Assembly (NCBI RefSeq): GCF_900187385.1
Contig: NZ_FYEY01000001.1
Coordinates: forward strand, 3,720,001-3,784,000
Length of the DNA: 64,000 nucleotides
Reading direction: 5' to 3'
Origin: Streptomyces sp. 2114.4
GTDB taxonomy: Bacteria > Actinomycetota > Actinomycetes > Streptomycetales > Streptomycetaceae
Shown here: one piece after another, positions 1 to 8,009 of the stretch
Position numbering within the stretch: position 1 is the stretch's first letter
How the letters are laid out: each line of letters begins with the position of its first letter
The notes under the pieces: model-generated
Databases searched by the model: none
What the model saw: the letters and a program-made list of their open reading frames with translations, nothing else
What the model was told of the DNA's origin: nothing
Program-made: the position numbers and the translations under genes

Positions 1-167
1 TCGGCGACGGCCGCGCCGTCGAGGGCGTTGACCCCGTGCAATTCGGCCACCTCGGCGATACCGGCGTTGCCGGGAGCGCAGTGCAGCGCGGTGACGTCGG
101 GGTCGAGGGACAGAGAGCGGCACAGGGCGTGTTCGCGGGCGCCGCCGCCGATGACGAGGACCTTCAC
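1..167 (-). CDS. purD: Phosphoribosylamine-glycine ligase, N-terminal fragment
   Basis: This is the 5' end of a gene that runs off the left edge; only about 55 codons are visible. The reading begins with a GTG at 167 and translates as VKVLVIGGGAREHALC, followed by APGNAGIA. The GGGxREHAL loop and the PGNxG motif are the N-terminal signature of GAR synthetase. That cytosolic ATP-grasp enzyme joins phosphoribosylamine to glycine in purine synthesis. The start was chosen because upstream sequence lacks coding character. A SLATT-like gene is divergent, about 395 bases away. Nothing can be said about the C-terminal half. Confidence 0.93.
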   Translation of the reverse strand, partial: MKVLVIGGGAREHALCRSLSLDPDVTALHCAPGNAGIAEVAELHGVNALDGAAVA

Positions 168-409
168 GGTGGCAGCCTAGACGAGAGCGCCCGCCGCCCC
201 GACGTCGGCCGGGCCGGGGCCGGCGCACCGGCCCGGGCGGCCGGAAACCGTGCGTCGTCGCGGTGGCAACTCTTTCGGGTGAGGCGGTCGGCCGCCTTAT
301 ATCCGATCACGCACCACTTCCGGGCGGAAAGGGCGTGATCGTGGAGCCGACGCCAGCCGTTCGGCGGTAGGAAGGGGGCCGGGCCGGGCGCAACGGCTGT
401 CTCGTATGT

Positions 410-512
410 CACGCAGGCACCGCGCGTAGGTGTCACGGATGCGCCGCTACGCCACGGATGCGCCGCGCGTGGACGTCCTGCAGGCACCGCGCGTGTACGT
501 CACGCACCGGAC
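410..512. repeat. Short direct repeats in the purD/SLATT-gene intergenic region
   Basis: The 395-base gap between the divergent purD and SLATT-like genes carries no supported gene. It contains two copies of CACGGATGCGCCGC (434-447 and 453-466) and two copies of GCAGGCACCGCGCGT (about 412-426 and 480-494). The blocks alternate just upstream of the rightward gene. They could be operator-like or only local duplications; no promoter box is clear. Confidence 0.5.
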
Positions 513-562
513 GTGTCCGTGGAGAGCTACAGAGGCTGTGGAGACAGAGAGGGAGTGCACGG

Positions 563-1327
563 GTGAGTCATCCGGAGATGCAGCCCGAGGGGCCCCCTCG
601 GGAGGGCGGCAGCCCCACCCGGGAGAGCGGCAGCCGGGGCCGCGGCCGGAGGGATCTTGCGGGGCGGGCCTTTCCGCTCGGCGACTGGGGGGAGCCGGCC
701 GACCGCCTGGACGCGCTCTATCTCTGGTGCGAGGAGGGCGCGCTGCGCAGCGCCGACTGGTATCTGCGCGGCCGGCGGGCCAAGCGCCACGGCGCGCGGA
801 TGCTGCGGGTGGGGGCCGCCGCCGGGGTGACGGCGGGCGGGGTGCTCCCGCTGCTGGAGCTGGCCGGGATCTGGCCGGGCGGGGCGCCCTGGGGCGCTCT
901 GTCGCTGCTGCTGGCGGCGGTGTGTGTGGGCTGCGACCGGTATTTCGGGCTGACCGCAGGCTGGATGCGGGACCTGGCGACCGCCCAGGCGATTCACCGG
1001 CGGCTGGAGGCGCTGCAGTTCGACTGGGCGGTGGAGGGTGTGCGCGAGGTGCTGGGGCCGGCCGAGGGCACGGCGGGTGAGGCGGCCGAGCGCTGTCTGG
1101 GCGTGCTGCGGCGGTTCAACGAAGACCTCGGGGAGCTGGTACGGGCCGAGACGGCCGACTGGATGGCGGACTTCCGGGCCGATTCGCTGCGGTTCGCCGC
1201 GGCGCGCGGGGGCGGATTCGCCGCCGTGGACGCGCGTCGGGAGGAGCCGGGGGCGCCGGGGCGGTTCGCGGTGCCGGAGCGGGTGCGGCCGAATATGCCG
1301 CGGCAGCGGCCGCCGGAGGCGCGTTGA
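563..1327 (+). CDS. SLATT-like membrane protein
   Basis: Protein of 254 residues. A charged, proline-rich N-terminal tail of about 45 residues is followed by a helix reading ALYLWCEEGALRSADWYLRG and then RRAKRHGARML. Two hydrophobic segments come next (about 97-118 and 121-140), then a long C-terminal helical region. This order matches SLATT proteins, two-TM pore-like modules known as effectors beside SMODS or SLOG nucleotide-signalling genes. The assignment rests on architecture and the xxWYxxxR pattern, not on a search. GTG at 563 follows GGGAG. No nucleotide-sensor partner is visible on the right; left of purD is outside the window. Confidence 0.7.
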   Translation: MSHPEMQPEGPPREGGSPTRESGSRGRGRRDLAGRAFPLGDWGEPADRLDALYLWCEEGALRSADWYLRGRRAKRHGARMLRVGAAAGVTAGGVLPLLELAGIWPGGAPWGALSLLLAAVCVGCDRYFGLTAGWMRDLATAQAIHRRLEALQFDWAVEGVREVLGPAEGTAGEAAERCLGVLRRFNEDLGELVRAETADWMADFRADSLRFAAARGGGFAAVDARREEPGAPGRFAVPERVRPNMPRQRPPEAR

Positions 1328-1502
1328 GCGCGCTTGCTTTTCCCACGTTTTTGCCTTTCCCGCCGTGGGGGTTGCTCGCCGTTTTTCGCCCGCTGCGCGG
1401 TGCGCCCGCCGTTGCTCCCCCACTGCCTGAAGGGCGTGGGAGGTACCCCTGCGGCGGGCCGGGTCCGCTGCGCGGGGCTTGTGGGTGCGGTGACGGGCCT
1501 CC

Positions 1503-1600
1503 GGGGCCTGGTGTGTGGACTGCTTCGCTTTACGCTCCGCTGCGCTCCGCCTTTGCTCTTTCTTGGAGCCTTCGGAAGCAAAGCCCACACACCAGGCCCC
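1503..1600. repeat. Long-spaced inverted repeat in an otherwise empty gap
   Basis: The 359-base gap 1328-1686 has no supported gene. It holds GGGGCCTGGTGTGTGG at 1503-1518 and its exact reverse complement at 1585-1600, 66 bases apart. The interior is unusually pyrimidine- and T-rich for this genome (TTTGCTCTTTCTTGG) and repeats TACGCTCCGCTGCGCTCCG-like words. As RNA it could form a 16-bp stem closing a large loop. It lies between the SLATT gene end and the end of a leftward gene, so termination is possible. Confidence 0.6.
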
Positions 1601-1686
1601 TCCGGCCCGTCCCCTCCCGTGGGTGGGTGGGTGGAGATCAGGTGGTGGGTGGGGACGGCCCGTGGGTGGGATGCCGGTGGTGCGGG

Positions 1687-2373
1687 TCAGCTGAAGACGA
1701 TCATGGAGCCTTGGCCCAGGCTTCGGGTGGCGGCCGCGTGCAGGCCGAGCCATACATGCCGTTCCCGGGCGAACGGGCTGTCGTCCAGGGGGACCGCGCC
1801 CGCCCGCTCCTCCAGGGAGGTGGGGCCGGCCGGCGGGGCGGGGGCGGCCGGCGGATTGGCCGGATCGATGCCGAGGGATGGCGCAACGAGTTCGAGGTCG
1901 CGCAGCAGACCGTGCGAGGAGCCCAGCGGGCCGCCGCCCTCCAGCAGTTCGTCGTTGGCGAGCGGGTGCGGGAAGTCGACCGGGACGTAGGCGCCGGCGT
2001 GGTCGTAGTGCCACACGAGATGGGACTGCTGCGCGGTGGTCTCGAACATCTCCAGCAACTGCTCGTAGTCACCGCCCAGTTCGTCGACCGGGGTCACCTC
2101 CAGGTTGCACAGTCGCAGCAGGTAGGCGCGGCGCAGGAAGTGCAGTGCGTCGTAGTCGAAACCGGCGACCGGGGCGACGTCACCGGACAGGCCGGGCATA
2201 TAGCTGAAGACCGGGACCGGTGGCAGACCCGCTTCCGTCAGGGCCTTGTCGTAGGCGGCGATCTCTTCGGAGAACGGGTTGTCGGGGCTGTGGCACAGCA
2301 CATCGACGAGGGGTACCAGCCACAGGTCACATGCCACGAGTGTGGGCTCGCTTCCGGTCGGGGACGGGGACAC
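1687..2373 (-). CDS. Conserved-looking hypothetical protein
   Basis: Acidic protein of 228 residues with no signal peptide or membrane segment; I do not recognise the family. The central part has well-formed soluble-protein sequence (FDYDALHFLRRAYLLRLCNL, then HLVWHYDHAGAYVPVDFPHPL). A proline/alanine-rich linker at about 170-187 precedes a short C-terminal segment ending in SMIVFS. GC-biased codon use and a clean stop support it as real. It is about 60 bases downstream of the GntR gene on the same strand and could share its transcript. The start is uncertain within about 10 codons. Confidence 0.75.
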   Translation of the reverse strand: MSPSPTGSEPTLVACDLWLVPLVDVLCHSPDNPFSEEIAAYDKALTEAGLPPVPVFSYMPGLSGDVAPVAGFDYDALHFLRRAYLLRLCNLEVTPVDELGGDYEQLLEMFETTAQQSHLVWHYDHAGAYVPVDFPHPLANDELLEGGGPLGSSHGLLRDLELVAPSLGIDPANPPAAPAPPAGPTSLEERAGAVPLDDSPFARERHVWLGLHAAATRSLGQGSMIVFS

Positions 2374-2432
2374 CGGCGCACGTACAGCTACGGGTACGGC
2401 CCATTACGGCCGATGGTCGGGACAGCGTAGTG

Positions 2433-3110
2433 CTACCCGCGCGTTCCGACGAGAGTGAGGGAGTGCTCGTTGTACTCGGCGATCAGCCGCTGGGCCGCGG
2501 GCAGGTCGTGCCGCAGCAGGGCGTCGGCCAGCGCGCTGTGGCCCTGCCACAGATGCCCCTTGAGGTCGCCCTCGCGGCGCAGCAGCGGCACCGCGAACAT
2601 CCAGGTCTGGACGCGGATCCGGTCCAGGAAGTCGCTGATGTAGGCGTTGTTCACGATGCTGCTCAGTTCGCGCCAGAACCGCAGGTCGTAGCCGATCAGG
2701 ACGTCCAGGTCGCCGCCCCGCGCGGCCCGTTCGGCCTCGTCGGCGCGGCGCCGGACGGAGATCAGCACCTCGGCGGGGGTATCCCGCAGGGCCTGGTCGG
2801 CGCCGCTGCGGAAGATGCCCTCGATGATCAGGGTGCGGGCCTCGACCATGGCGCGGAAGTCATCGGCGGTGAAGGCGTGCACCTTGAAGCCGCGGTGCTG
2901 TTCGACGTCGAGCAGGCCCTGGGCGCAGAGGTCGAGCAGCGCCTCGCGCACGGGGGTGGCGGAGACGCCGTACTGCTCGGCGATCTCCTTGACGGTGAAG
3001 GGATGGCCGGACGGCAGCCGGCCGGCCAGGACCTCGTCGCGCAGCGCGTCGGCGATCTGCTGGCGCAGGGTGCTGCGTCGTATGACCGAGCTGTCTCCGG
3101 CGGCAGCCAT
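2433..3110 (-). CDS. GntR-family regulator, FadR/FCD subfamily
   Basis: Protein of 225 residues. An N-terminal winged helix (about 10-75, with LRDEVLAGRLPSG, VKEIAEQYGVSATPVREAL and GLLDVEQHRGFKV) is followed by an all-helical FCD ligand domain (about 85-215) with the family's acidic and histidine residues (EARTLIIEG, GYDLRFWRELS, HSALADALLRHD). FCD regulators sense small acids through a metal-bound pocket and usually repress neighbouring catabolic genes. The class III aminotransferase lies upstream on the same strand, 161 bases away, and is the obvious candidate target. The ATG start fits the helix-turn-helix spacing. Confidence 0.92.
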   Translation of the reverse strand: MAAAGDSSVIRRSTLRQQIADALRDEVLAGRLPSGHPFTVKEIAEQYGVSATPVREALLDLCAQGLLDVEQHRGFKVHAFTADDFRAMVEARTLIIEGIFRSGADQALRDTPAEVLISVRRRADEAERAARGGDLDVLIGYDLRFWRELSSIVNNAYISDFLDRIRVQTWMFAVPLLRREGDLKGHLWQGHSALADALLRHDLPAAQRLIAEYNEHSLTLVGTRG

Positions 3111-3271
3111 CGTGTGCGTCTCCTTCGACGTCCCTGACCGCGCAGGTGGGAGCGGCCCCCGCCCACGATAGGCGAGGGCCGTACCGCGTTGCCGCCCGAG
3201 GTTACCGTCGGTCCGCCGGACGACACGTCCGTGACCTGCGGTTCCGCCTCCGGCGGCGTCGCCCGGGGGGC

Positions 3272-4639
3272 TCAGACGGTGTGGGCGTCGGCCGCCGTCA
3301 GGGCCTCGTCGAGGGCGGCCAGGCCCTGCTTGGCCTCGGCCTCGGTGATGGTGCAGGCCGGGACGACATGCGTCCGGTTCATGTTCACGAACGGCCACAG
3401 GCCGCCGCGCTTGCAGGCCGCGGCGAATTCGGCCATCGGGGCGCCCGCGGCACCGGCGGCGTTGTAGGGGACCAGCGGCTCGCGGGTCTCCTTGTTGCGG
3501 ACCAGGTCGAGCGCCCAGAAGACGCCCAGGCCGCGGACCTCGCCGACGGACGGGTGGCGCTCGGCGATCTCGCGCAGCGCGGGGCCGATGACCTTCTCGC
3601 CGATCTCGGCGGCGTTCTCCACGATCCGCTCCTCGGCCATCGCGTTCATGGTGGCAACGGCGGAGGCGCAGGCCAGCGGGTGTCCTGAGTAGGTCAGACC
3701 GCCCGGGTAGGGGCGCTGGTCGAAGGTCGCGGCGATCTCGGCGCTGATCGCGACGCCGCCCAGCGGGACGTAGCCGGAGTTGACGCCCTTGGCGAAGGTC
3801 AGCAGGTCGGGGGTGACGCCGAAGTGGTCGGCGGCGAACCACTTGCCCGTACGGCCGAAGCCCGCCATCACCTCGTCGAGGATGAAGACGATGCCGTGGC
3901 GGTCGCAGATCTCCCGGACCCCGGCGAGGTAGCCGGCCGGCGGGACCATGATCCCGGCGGTGCCGGGGATGGTCTCCAGGACGATCGCCGCGATCGTCTG
4001 CGGCCCCTCGAAGGCGATGGTCTGCTCGAGGTGCGCGAGGGCGCGCTCGCACTCCTGCTCCTCCGTCTCGGCGTGGAAGGCCGAGCGGTAGAGGAACGGG
4101 CCCCAGAAGTGGACGACACCGGCCGAGGCGGTGTCGGAGGGCCAGCGGCGGGGGTCGCCGGTCAGGTTGATCGCGGTGGCGGTGGCGCCGTGGTACGAGC
4201 GGTAGGCGGAGAGCACCTTGGCGCGGCCGGTGTGCAGGCGGGCCATGCGGACCGCGTTCTCCACGGCCTCCGCGCCGCCGTTGGTGAAGAAGATCTTGTC
4301 GAGGTCGCCGGGGGTGCGCTCGGCGACCAGCCGCGCGGCCTCGGACCGTACGTCCACGGCGAATCCGGGCGCGATGGTGCACAGCTTGGCGGCCTGCTCC
4401 TGGATCGCCGCGACGACCTTGGGGTGCTGGTGGCCGATGTTGGTGTTGACCAGCTGCGAGGAGAAGTCGAGGTAGCGGTTGCCGTCGTAGTCCCAGAAGT
4501 ACGCGCCCTCGGCGCCGGCGATCGGCAGCGGGTCGATCAGGCCCTGCGCGGACCAGGAGTGGAAGACGTGCGCGCGGTCGGCGGCCTTGACGGCCGCGCC
4601 GGTTGACGGGTCGGCGGAGGCGGAGGGCGTCGTGGTCAC
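3272..4639 (-). CDS. Class III PLP-dependent aminotransferase
   Basis: Protein of 455 residues, normal length for the ornithine/GABA/taurine-pyruvate aminotransferase fold. Seen: FTNGGAEAVENAVRMARLHTGR (cofactor phosphate loop), SYHGATATAINL, FILDEVMAGFGRTGKWFA (the Asp binding the pyridine nitrogen) and LTFAKGVNSGYVPLGGV with the Schiff-base lysine. GTG at 4639 is chosen because GAGG lies 8 bases upstream; a longer frame reading to 4813 lacks such a site. The N-terminal HSWSAQGLIDPLPI and the SGHPLACA motif favour an omega-amino acid:pyruvate type enzyme. Substrate is not decidable. Regulation by the adjacent FCD repressor is inferred. Confidence 0.9.
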   Translation of the reverse strand: MTTTPSASADPSTGAAVKAADRAHVFHSWSAQGLIDPLPIAGAEGAYFWDYDGNRYLDFSSQLVNTNIGHQHPKVVAAIQEQAAKLCTIAPGFAVDVRSEAARLVAERTPGDLDKIFFTNGGAEAVENAVRMARLHTGRAKVLSAYRSYHGATATAINLTGDPRRWPSDTASAGVVHFWGPFLYRSAFHAETEEQECERALAHLEQTIAFEGPQTIAAIVLETIPGTAGIMVPPAGYLAGVREICDRHGIVFILDEVMAGFGRTGKWFAADHFGVTPDLLTFAKGVNSGYVPLGGVAISAEIAATFDQRPYPGGLTYSGHPLACASAVATMNAMAEERIVENAAEIGEKVIGPALREIAERHPSVGEVRGLGVFWALDLVRNKETREPLVPYNAAGAAGAPMAEFAAACKRGGLWPFVNMNRTHVVPACTITEAEAKQGLAALDEALTAADAHTV

Positions 4640-4824
4640 GGTCAGTACCTCGGATCGGGTCGCTCGGGTCCGCCGTGGAACGGTCGCGGCGAACGCCCTC
4701 AGCGTAGGGATCACGGTCCGCCGGGCGGTACCGACACTGTGTGTGACTCCACCCACGACGCGCGGACATTCTGTCCAGAATCGTGGGCTGCCGGCTGCCG
4801 TGGCCCGTGGCACGGACCGGGTGG

Positions 4825-5655
4825 TCAGGCGGCCGTGGGAAAAGCCGTCCGTACCGCCTGGCGCCAGTGGTCGGCGGCCAGGTCCGGGCGCAGGGCCGAC
4901 AGTCCGCCGCAGTAGCGGGTGAAGGCGGCGGCCCGGACGCCGTGGCCGTGCAGCAGCCGGTCCGCGTCGGTCAGCCGGTCCGCGTCGGTCAGCCGGTCCG
5001 CGTCGGTCAGCCGGCCGGCGGTCCGGATCTCGACGAGGACCAGTCCGCCGTCGGCGCGTACCGTGCGGCCGGACTCCGGGTCCCGGCAGCGCAGCGCGGC
5101 GTCACAGGTGATGCGCCGGCCGTCCGCGACGAAGGTGGCGCGGGTGTAGTCGGTCTCCAGGGCGCCGTCGAGGTCGGTGGGGGCCGGGAGGCCGTAGGCG
5201 CGGTCCAGTACGGCGGTGAGGAAGCCGCGCGGGGCCGCGCCGAGTGCCGGGTCGCCCGGCAGCAGCGGCTGCCGGTGCTTGACCGTCTCGCCGCGCCGTC
5301 CCGTGAGCTTGACCTCGAACTGCCGCTGCCCGATGTCCTCGTAGTGCCGCTCGCGGATCGTGTAGCGCAGTGGCAGACCCTGCCGGTGGTCGTGGAAGGA
5401 ACGCAGGTCAGGGGTGTCGTAGTGGAGGGAGCGGTAGCGGAACCAGCGGCGTCCGTTGATGCACAGCGCCGCGAACGGGCCGCCCGGCCTGCGGTGGTCG
5501 GTGAGTTCGGCCGCGAAGGCGGCGAAGACCTCGACCGGGACGAGGTAGCGGCGGTCGAAACGGGCGAGGAGTTCGGCCCGCGCCTGGACGTCGGCGAGCG
5601 GTACCGGGCGTGCGGCCATGGCGGCACGGGCGAGGGCGCGTACGGCGGGAATCAC
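4825..5655 (-). CDS. VTC-domain (polyphosphate polymerase-like) protein
   Basis: Protein of 276 residues with a VTC/CYTH-type tunnel fold: FDRRYLVPVEVF (lysine/arginine strand), YRSLHYDTPDLRSFHDHRQG, LPLRYTIRERHYEDIGQRQFEVKLTGRRGETVK and LETDYTRATFV. The alternating basic and ExK/ExE strands are the substrate-binding ladder of polyphosphate polymerases. VTC-family enzymes make polyphosphate from ATP; bacterial homologues are mostly untested. GTG at 5655 is set by AAGGAG five bases upstream. No CotH or DUF4956 partner is adjacent. The C-terminal part contains three in-frame LTDADR repeats. Confidence 0.85.
   Translation of the reverse strand: MIPAVRALARAAMAARPVPLADVQARAELLARFDRRYLVPVEVFAAFAAELTDHRRPGGPFAALCINGRRWFRYRSLHYDTPDLRSFHDHRQGLPLRYTIRERHYEDIGQRQFEVKLTGRRGETVKHRQPLLPGDPALGAAPRGFLTAVLDRAYGLPAPTDLDGALETDYTRATFVADGRRITCDAALRCRDPESGRTVRADGGLVLVEIRTAGRLTDADRLTDADRLTDADRLLHGHGVRAAAFTRYCGGLSALRPDLAADHWRQAVRTAFPTAA
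4954..5014. repeat. Three-copy 18-bp tandem repeat inside the VTC gene
   Basis: CAGCCGGTCCGCGTCGGT is repeated exactly three times (4954-4971, 4972-4989, 4990-5007), followed by a 7-base partial copy. It encodes LTDADR repeats just after the conserved strand VLVEIRTAG. The unit is a multiple of three, so copy number can vary without frameshift. Confidence 0.95.
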
Positions 5656-5846
5656 ACGGTCTCCTTGGCGGTTGAAGGGCGAGAGAAGGGGCGTGCGGGG
5701 CCGGGGGGGCGCGCTGTTCCGTCGTTGTTCCGTATCGGTTCCCTTGCGGTCCCGATGTCCGGCTGTCGGCGTGGTGTCGCGGGCGGAGCCGAGGGCGGGC
5801 CGGGGTCGCGGTGGTCGTCGAGGTACGCGTACGACGATCCTCGTCT

Positions 5847-5874
5847 CCGGAAAGTTCCGGGAAAGTTCCGGGAC
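5847..5874. promoter_or_regulatory. Overlapping dyads upstream of the kinase pair
   Basis: The 475-base gap 5656-6130 has no supported gene. At its centre are two tandem 11-mers AAAGTTCCGGG, each forming a CCGGAA-AG-TTCCGG dyad, followed by a looser GGGAACGTCGCATCCCGG. Such paired dyads suggest an operator serving the rightward kinase gene, the leftward VTC gene or both. This is inference from symmetry only. Confidence 0.4.
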
Positions 5875-6130
5875 GCGGAAAAAGACATCCGGGAACGTCG
5901 CATCCCGGCCACGGGCGGGCGGTTCATGGCGGTGCTGCCGGAACGCTGCGCGGCGCGGGACGAGTTGGCCGGGGCCCCGGGTGCCGCCGGCTGCGGAGGC
6001 ATGACGGGCCCGCGGCCTGCCGGGGGCCGGGGGGCGCTCGATATCCTCACGCGGAGGAGGCGGCGCGGGCAGCACAGGCGGCCCGCCCACTCTCCCGGGG
6101 GGCGGATTCGGGGGGAAGGGGCGGAAGATC

Positions 6131-7816
6131 GTGGAACGGCCAGGACAAGCGGGGCGACTGGGGTGGCAGCGGCTGCTGGGGCGCGCGGACGGGCCGGCGG
6201 GGCTGATGCCGCTGGATGCACAGGATCCGCCGCGGATCGGGGACTACCGCCTGCTCGGGCGGCTCGGCGAGGGCGGCATGGGGCGGGTGTTCCTGGCCCG
6301 TTCGGACCGCGGCCGTACGGTCGCGGTCAAGCTGGTGCGGGCGGAGCTGGCCGGTGAGGAGGAGTTCCGGGCACGCTTCCGGCGGGAGGTGCGGGCGGCC
6401 CAGCAGGTCGCCGGGGAGTGGACCGCGCCCGTACTGGACGCGGACACCGAGGCCGAGACCCCCTGGCTCGCCACGGGCTATATCGCGGGGCCTTCCCTGC
6501 AGCAGGTCGTCGGCGGCAGCGGCACCCCGCTGCCCGAGCGGACGGTACGGATCCTGGCCGCCGGGCTGGCCCGCGCGCTGGGGTCGATCCACGCCGCCGG
6601 AATCATCCACCGCGACCTCAAGCCCTCCAACGTGCTGCTCACCATCGACGGGCCGCGGGTCATCGACTTCGGCATCGCGCGGGCCCTGGAGGCGGTGTCC
6701 GGCCACGGCGTGACGCATACCGGCGGGGCGATCGGCTCGCCGGGCTTCATGTCGCCGGAGCAGGTGCGCGGCGCGCCGCTGACCCCGGCCTGCGACGTCT
6801 TCAGCCTCGGTGCCGTGCTGGCGTACGCGGTGACCGGGCGAGCGCCGTTCGGGACGGCCGACAGCCTCGCGCACGCGGTGATGTTCCGCATCGCCCAGGA
6901 GGAGCCCGACCTCTCCGCGGTGCCCGAGGGACTGCGCGGGCTGATCGCCGGCGCGCTCGCCAAGGACCCCGCACAGCGGCCCACGCCCGCGCAGTTGGTG
7001 GCGCAGGCGGAGGGCGGCAGCGGTGGCGGGGGCCGGCCGGGAGCGGACGACGAGCCGTGGCTGCCGGGGGCGTTGACCGCCCGGCTGGGGCGGCACGCCG
7101 TGGAACTGCTGGCGGCGGAGAACCCGCAGAACCGGGACACCGCCCGGGACGGGGAGCCGCCCACCGCCGTCGTGCCCACCCCCTCGGCACCGGGCCGCGC
7201 CCCGGCCACGCCGCCACCGCCGTCCCGGGGCCCGGCGGCGTACTCACCCGCCGCCACGGCACCGCACCCTGACGCGGCGTCGGTCCCCGCCCCGGCCGGT
7301 AAGCCGTCGCGCCGCCGCGGGGCCGGTGCCGCCCTGGTCACCGCGGCCGCGCTGGTGCTCGCCGGGGCCGGTGCGGTCGCCGCGTACGCCCTGATGAGCG
7401 CGGACGGCAGCGGCCTGCGCTCGACGGACGCCGGCGACGCGGGCGGCAGCGGCGCCCGGAGGACGGCGGAGTCCGCGAAGGGCAGGCTTCCCGCCAACTA
7501 CCTGGGCACGTGGGAGGCGAGGCTGGGCGACTCCCACGACGAGGTCCGGCGCTTCACCCTCGCGCAGGGCAAGCCCGGTGACATCGTGCTGACGATGACG
7601 GCGACCGGGGCGGACTACCGCTGTGAGTTCGCCGCCGCCCTGTCGAATACGGGGCCGCCGGTCCGCCTCGGCCCCTCCACCGTGGTCTCCGGGCCGGACG
7701 GCTGCTCCCCGGGCTCGGCGAGCACCCTGGAGATGGTGAACGGCAAGCTGCGCCGCACCTCCGACGACGGGAAGGCGCTGACGTACCGCAAGCTGCCGTC
7801 CGACAAGAGGAGCTGA
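6131..7816 (+). CDS. Membrane Ser/Thr protein kinase, one outer GTW-type domain
   Basis: Protein of 561 residues. Hanks-type kinase domain at about 35-295: glycine loop GRLGEGGMGRVF, VAVKLV lysine, HRDLKPSNVLL catalytic loop near 160, VIDFGIA (DFG) and GSPGFMSPEQ (APE equivalent). A Pro/Ala linker, one transmembrane helix at about 397-420 and an outer domain of about 135 residues starting YLGTWEARLGD follow. There are no PASTA repeats. GTG at 6131 is used, though ATG 6207 (MPLDAQDPP) is a good alternative because the paralogue begins near there. A second kinase follows 193 bases downstream. Confidence 0.93.
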   Translation: MERPGQAGRLGWQRLLGRADGPAGLMPLDAQDPPRIGDYRLLGRLGEGGMGRVFLARSDRGRTVAVKLVRAELAGEEEFRARFRREVRAAQQVAGEWTAPVLDADTEAETPWLATGYIAGPSLQQVVGGSGTPLPERTVRILAAGLARALGSIHAAGIIHRDLKPSNVLLTIDGPRVIDFGIARALEAVSGHGVTHTGGAIGSPGFMSPEQVRGAPLTPACDVFSLGAVLAYAVTGRAPFGTADSLAHAVMFRIAQEEPDLSAVPEGLRGLIAGALAKDPAQRPTPAQLVAQAEGGSGGGGRPGADDEPWLPGALTARLGRHAVELLAAENPQNRDTARDGEPPTAVVPTPSAPGRAPATPPPPSRGPAAYSPAATAPHPDAASVPAPAGKPSRRRGAGAALVTAAALVLAGAGAVAAYALMSADGSGLRSTDAGDAGGSGARRTAESAKGRLPANYLGTWEARLGDSHDEVRRFTLAQGKPGDIVLTMTATGADYRCEFAAALSNTGPPVRLGPSTVVSGPDGCSPGSASTLEMVNGKLRRTSDDGKALTYRKLPSDKRS

Positions 7817-8009
7817 CGGCCCGTAGGAGCTGACGGCCGCGCTCCCCTTCCCGCGCCCCGTCACGCCCCTCGCTCCCGTCCGGGCACCGATTGTTCCCCC
7901 GTCGTGACGATCCCCCGGCCCTGGCGCGATCCCCGGCCGCCTACGCTCGGAGCACGCCTGCTGCCGGAACGCGCCTCAGGCACACCACGAGACGGGGGAG
8001 GGCGCCCGG

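Noticed and set aside
4768..4781. ATTCTGTCCAGAAT near the aminotransferase start, found again at 30775-30788
   Set aside because: The second copy is coding for FWTEW in the immunity-like gene; the repeat is probably chance, so it is not called an operator.
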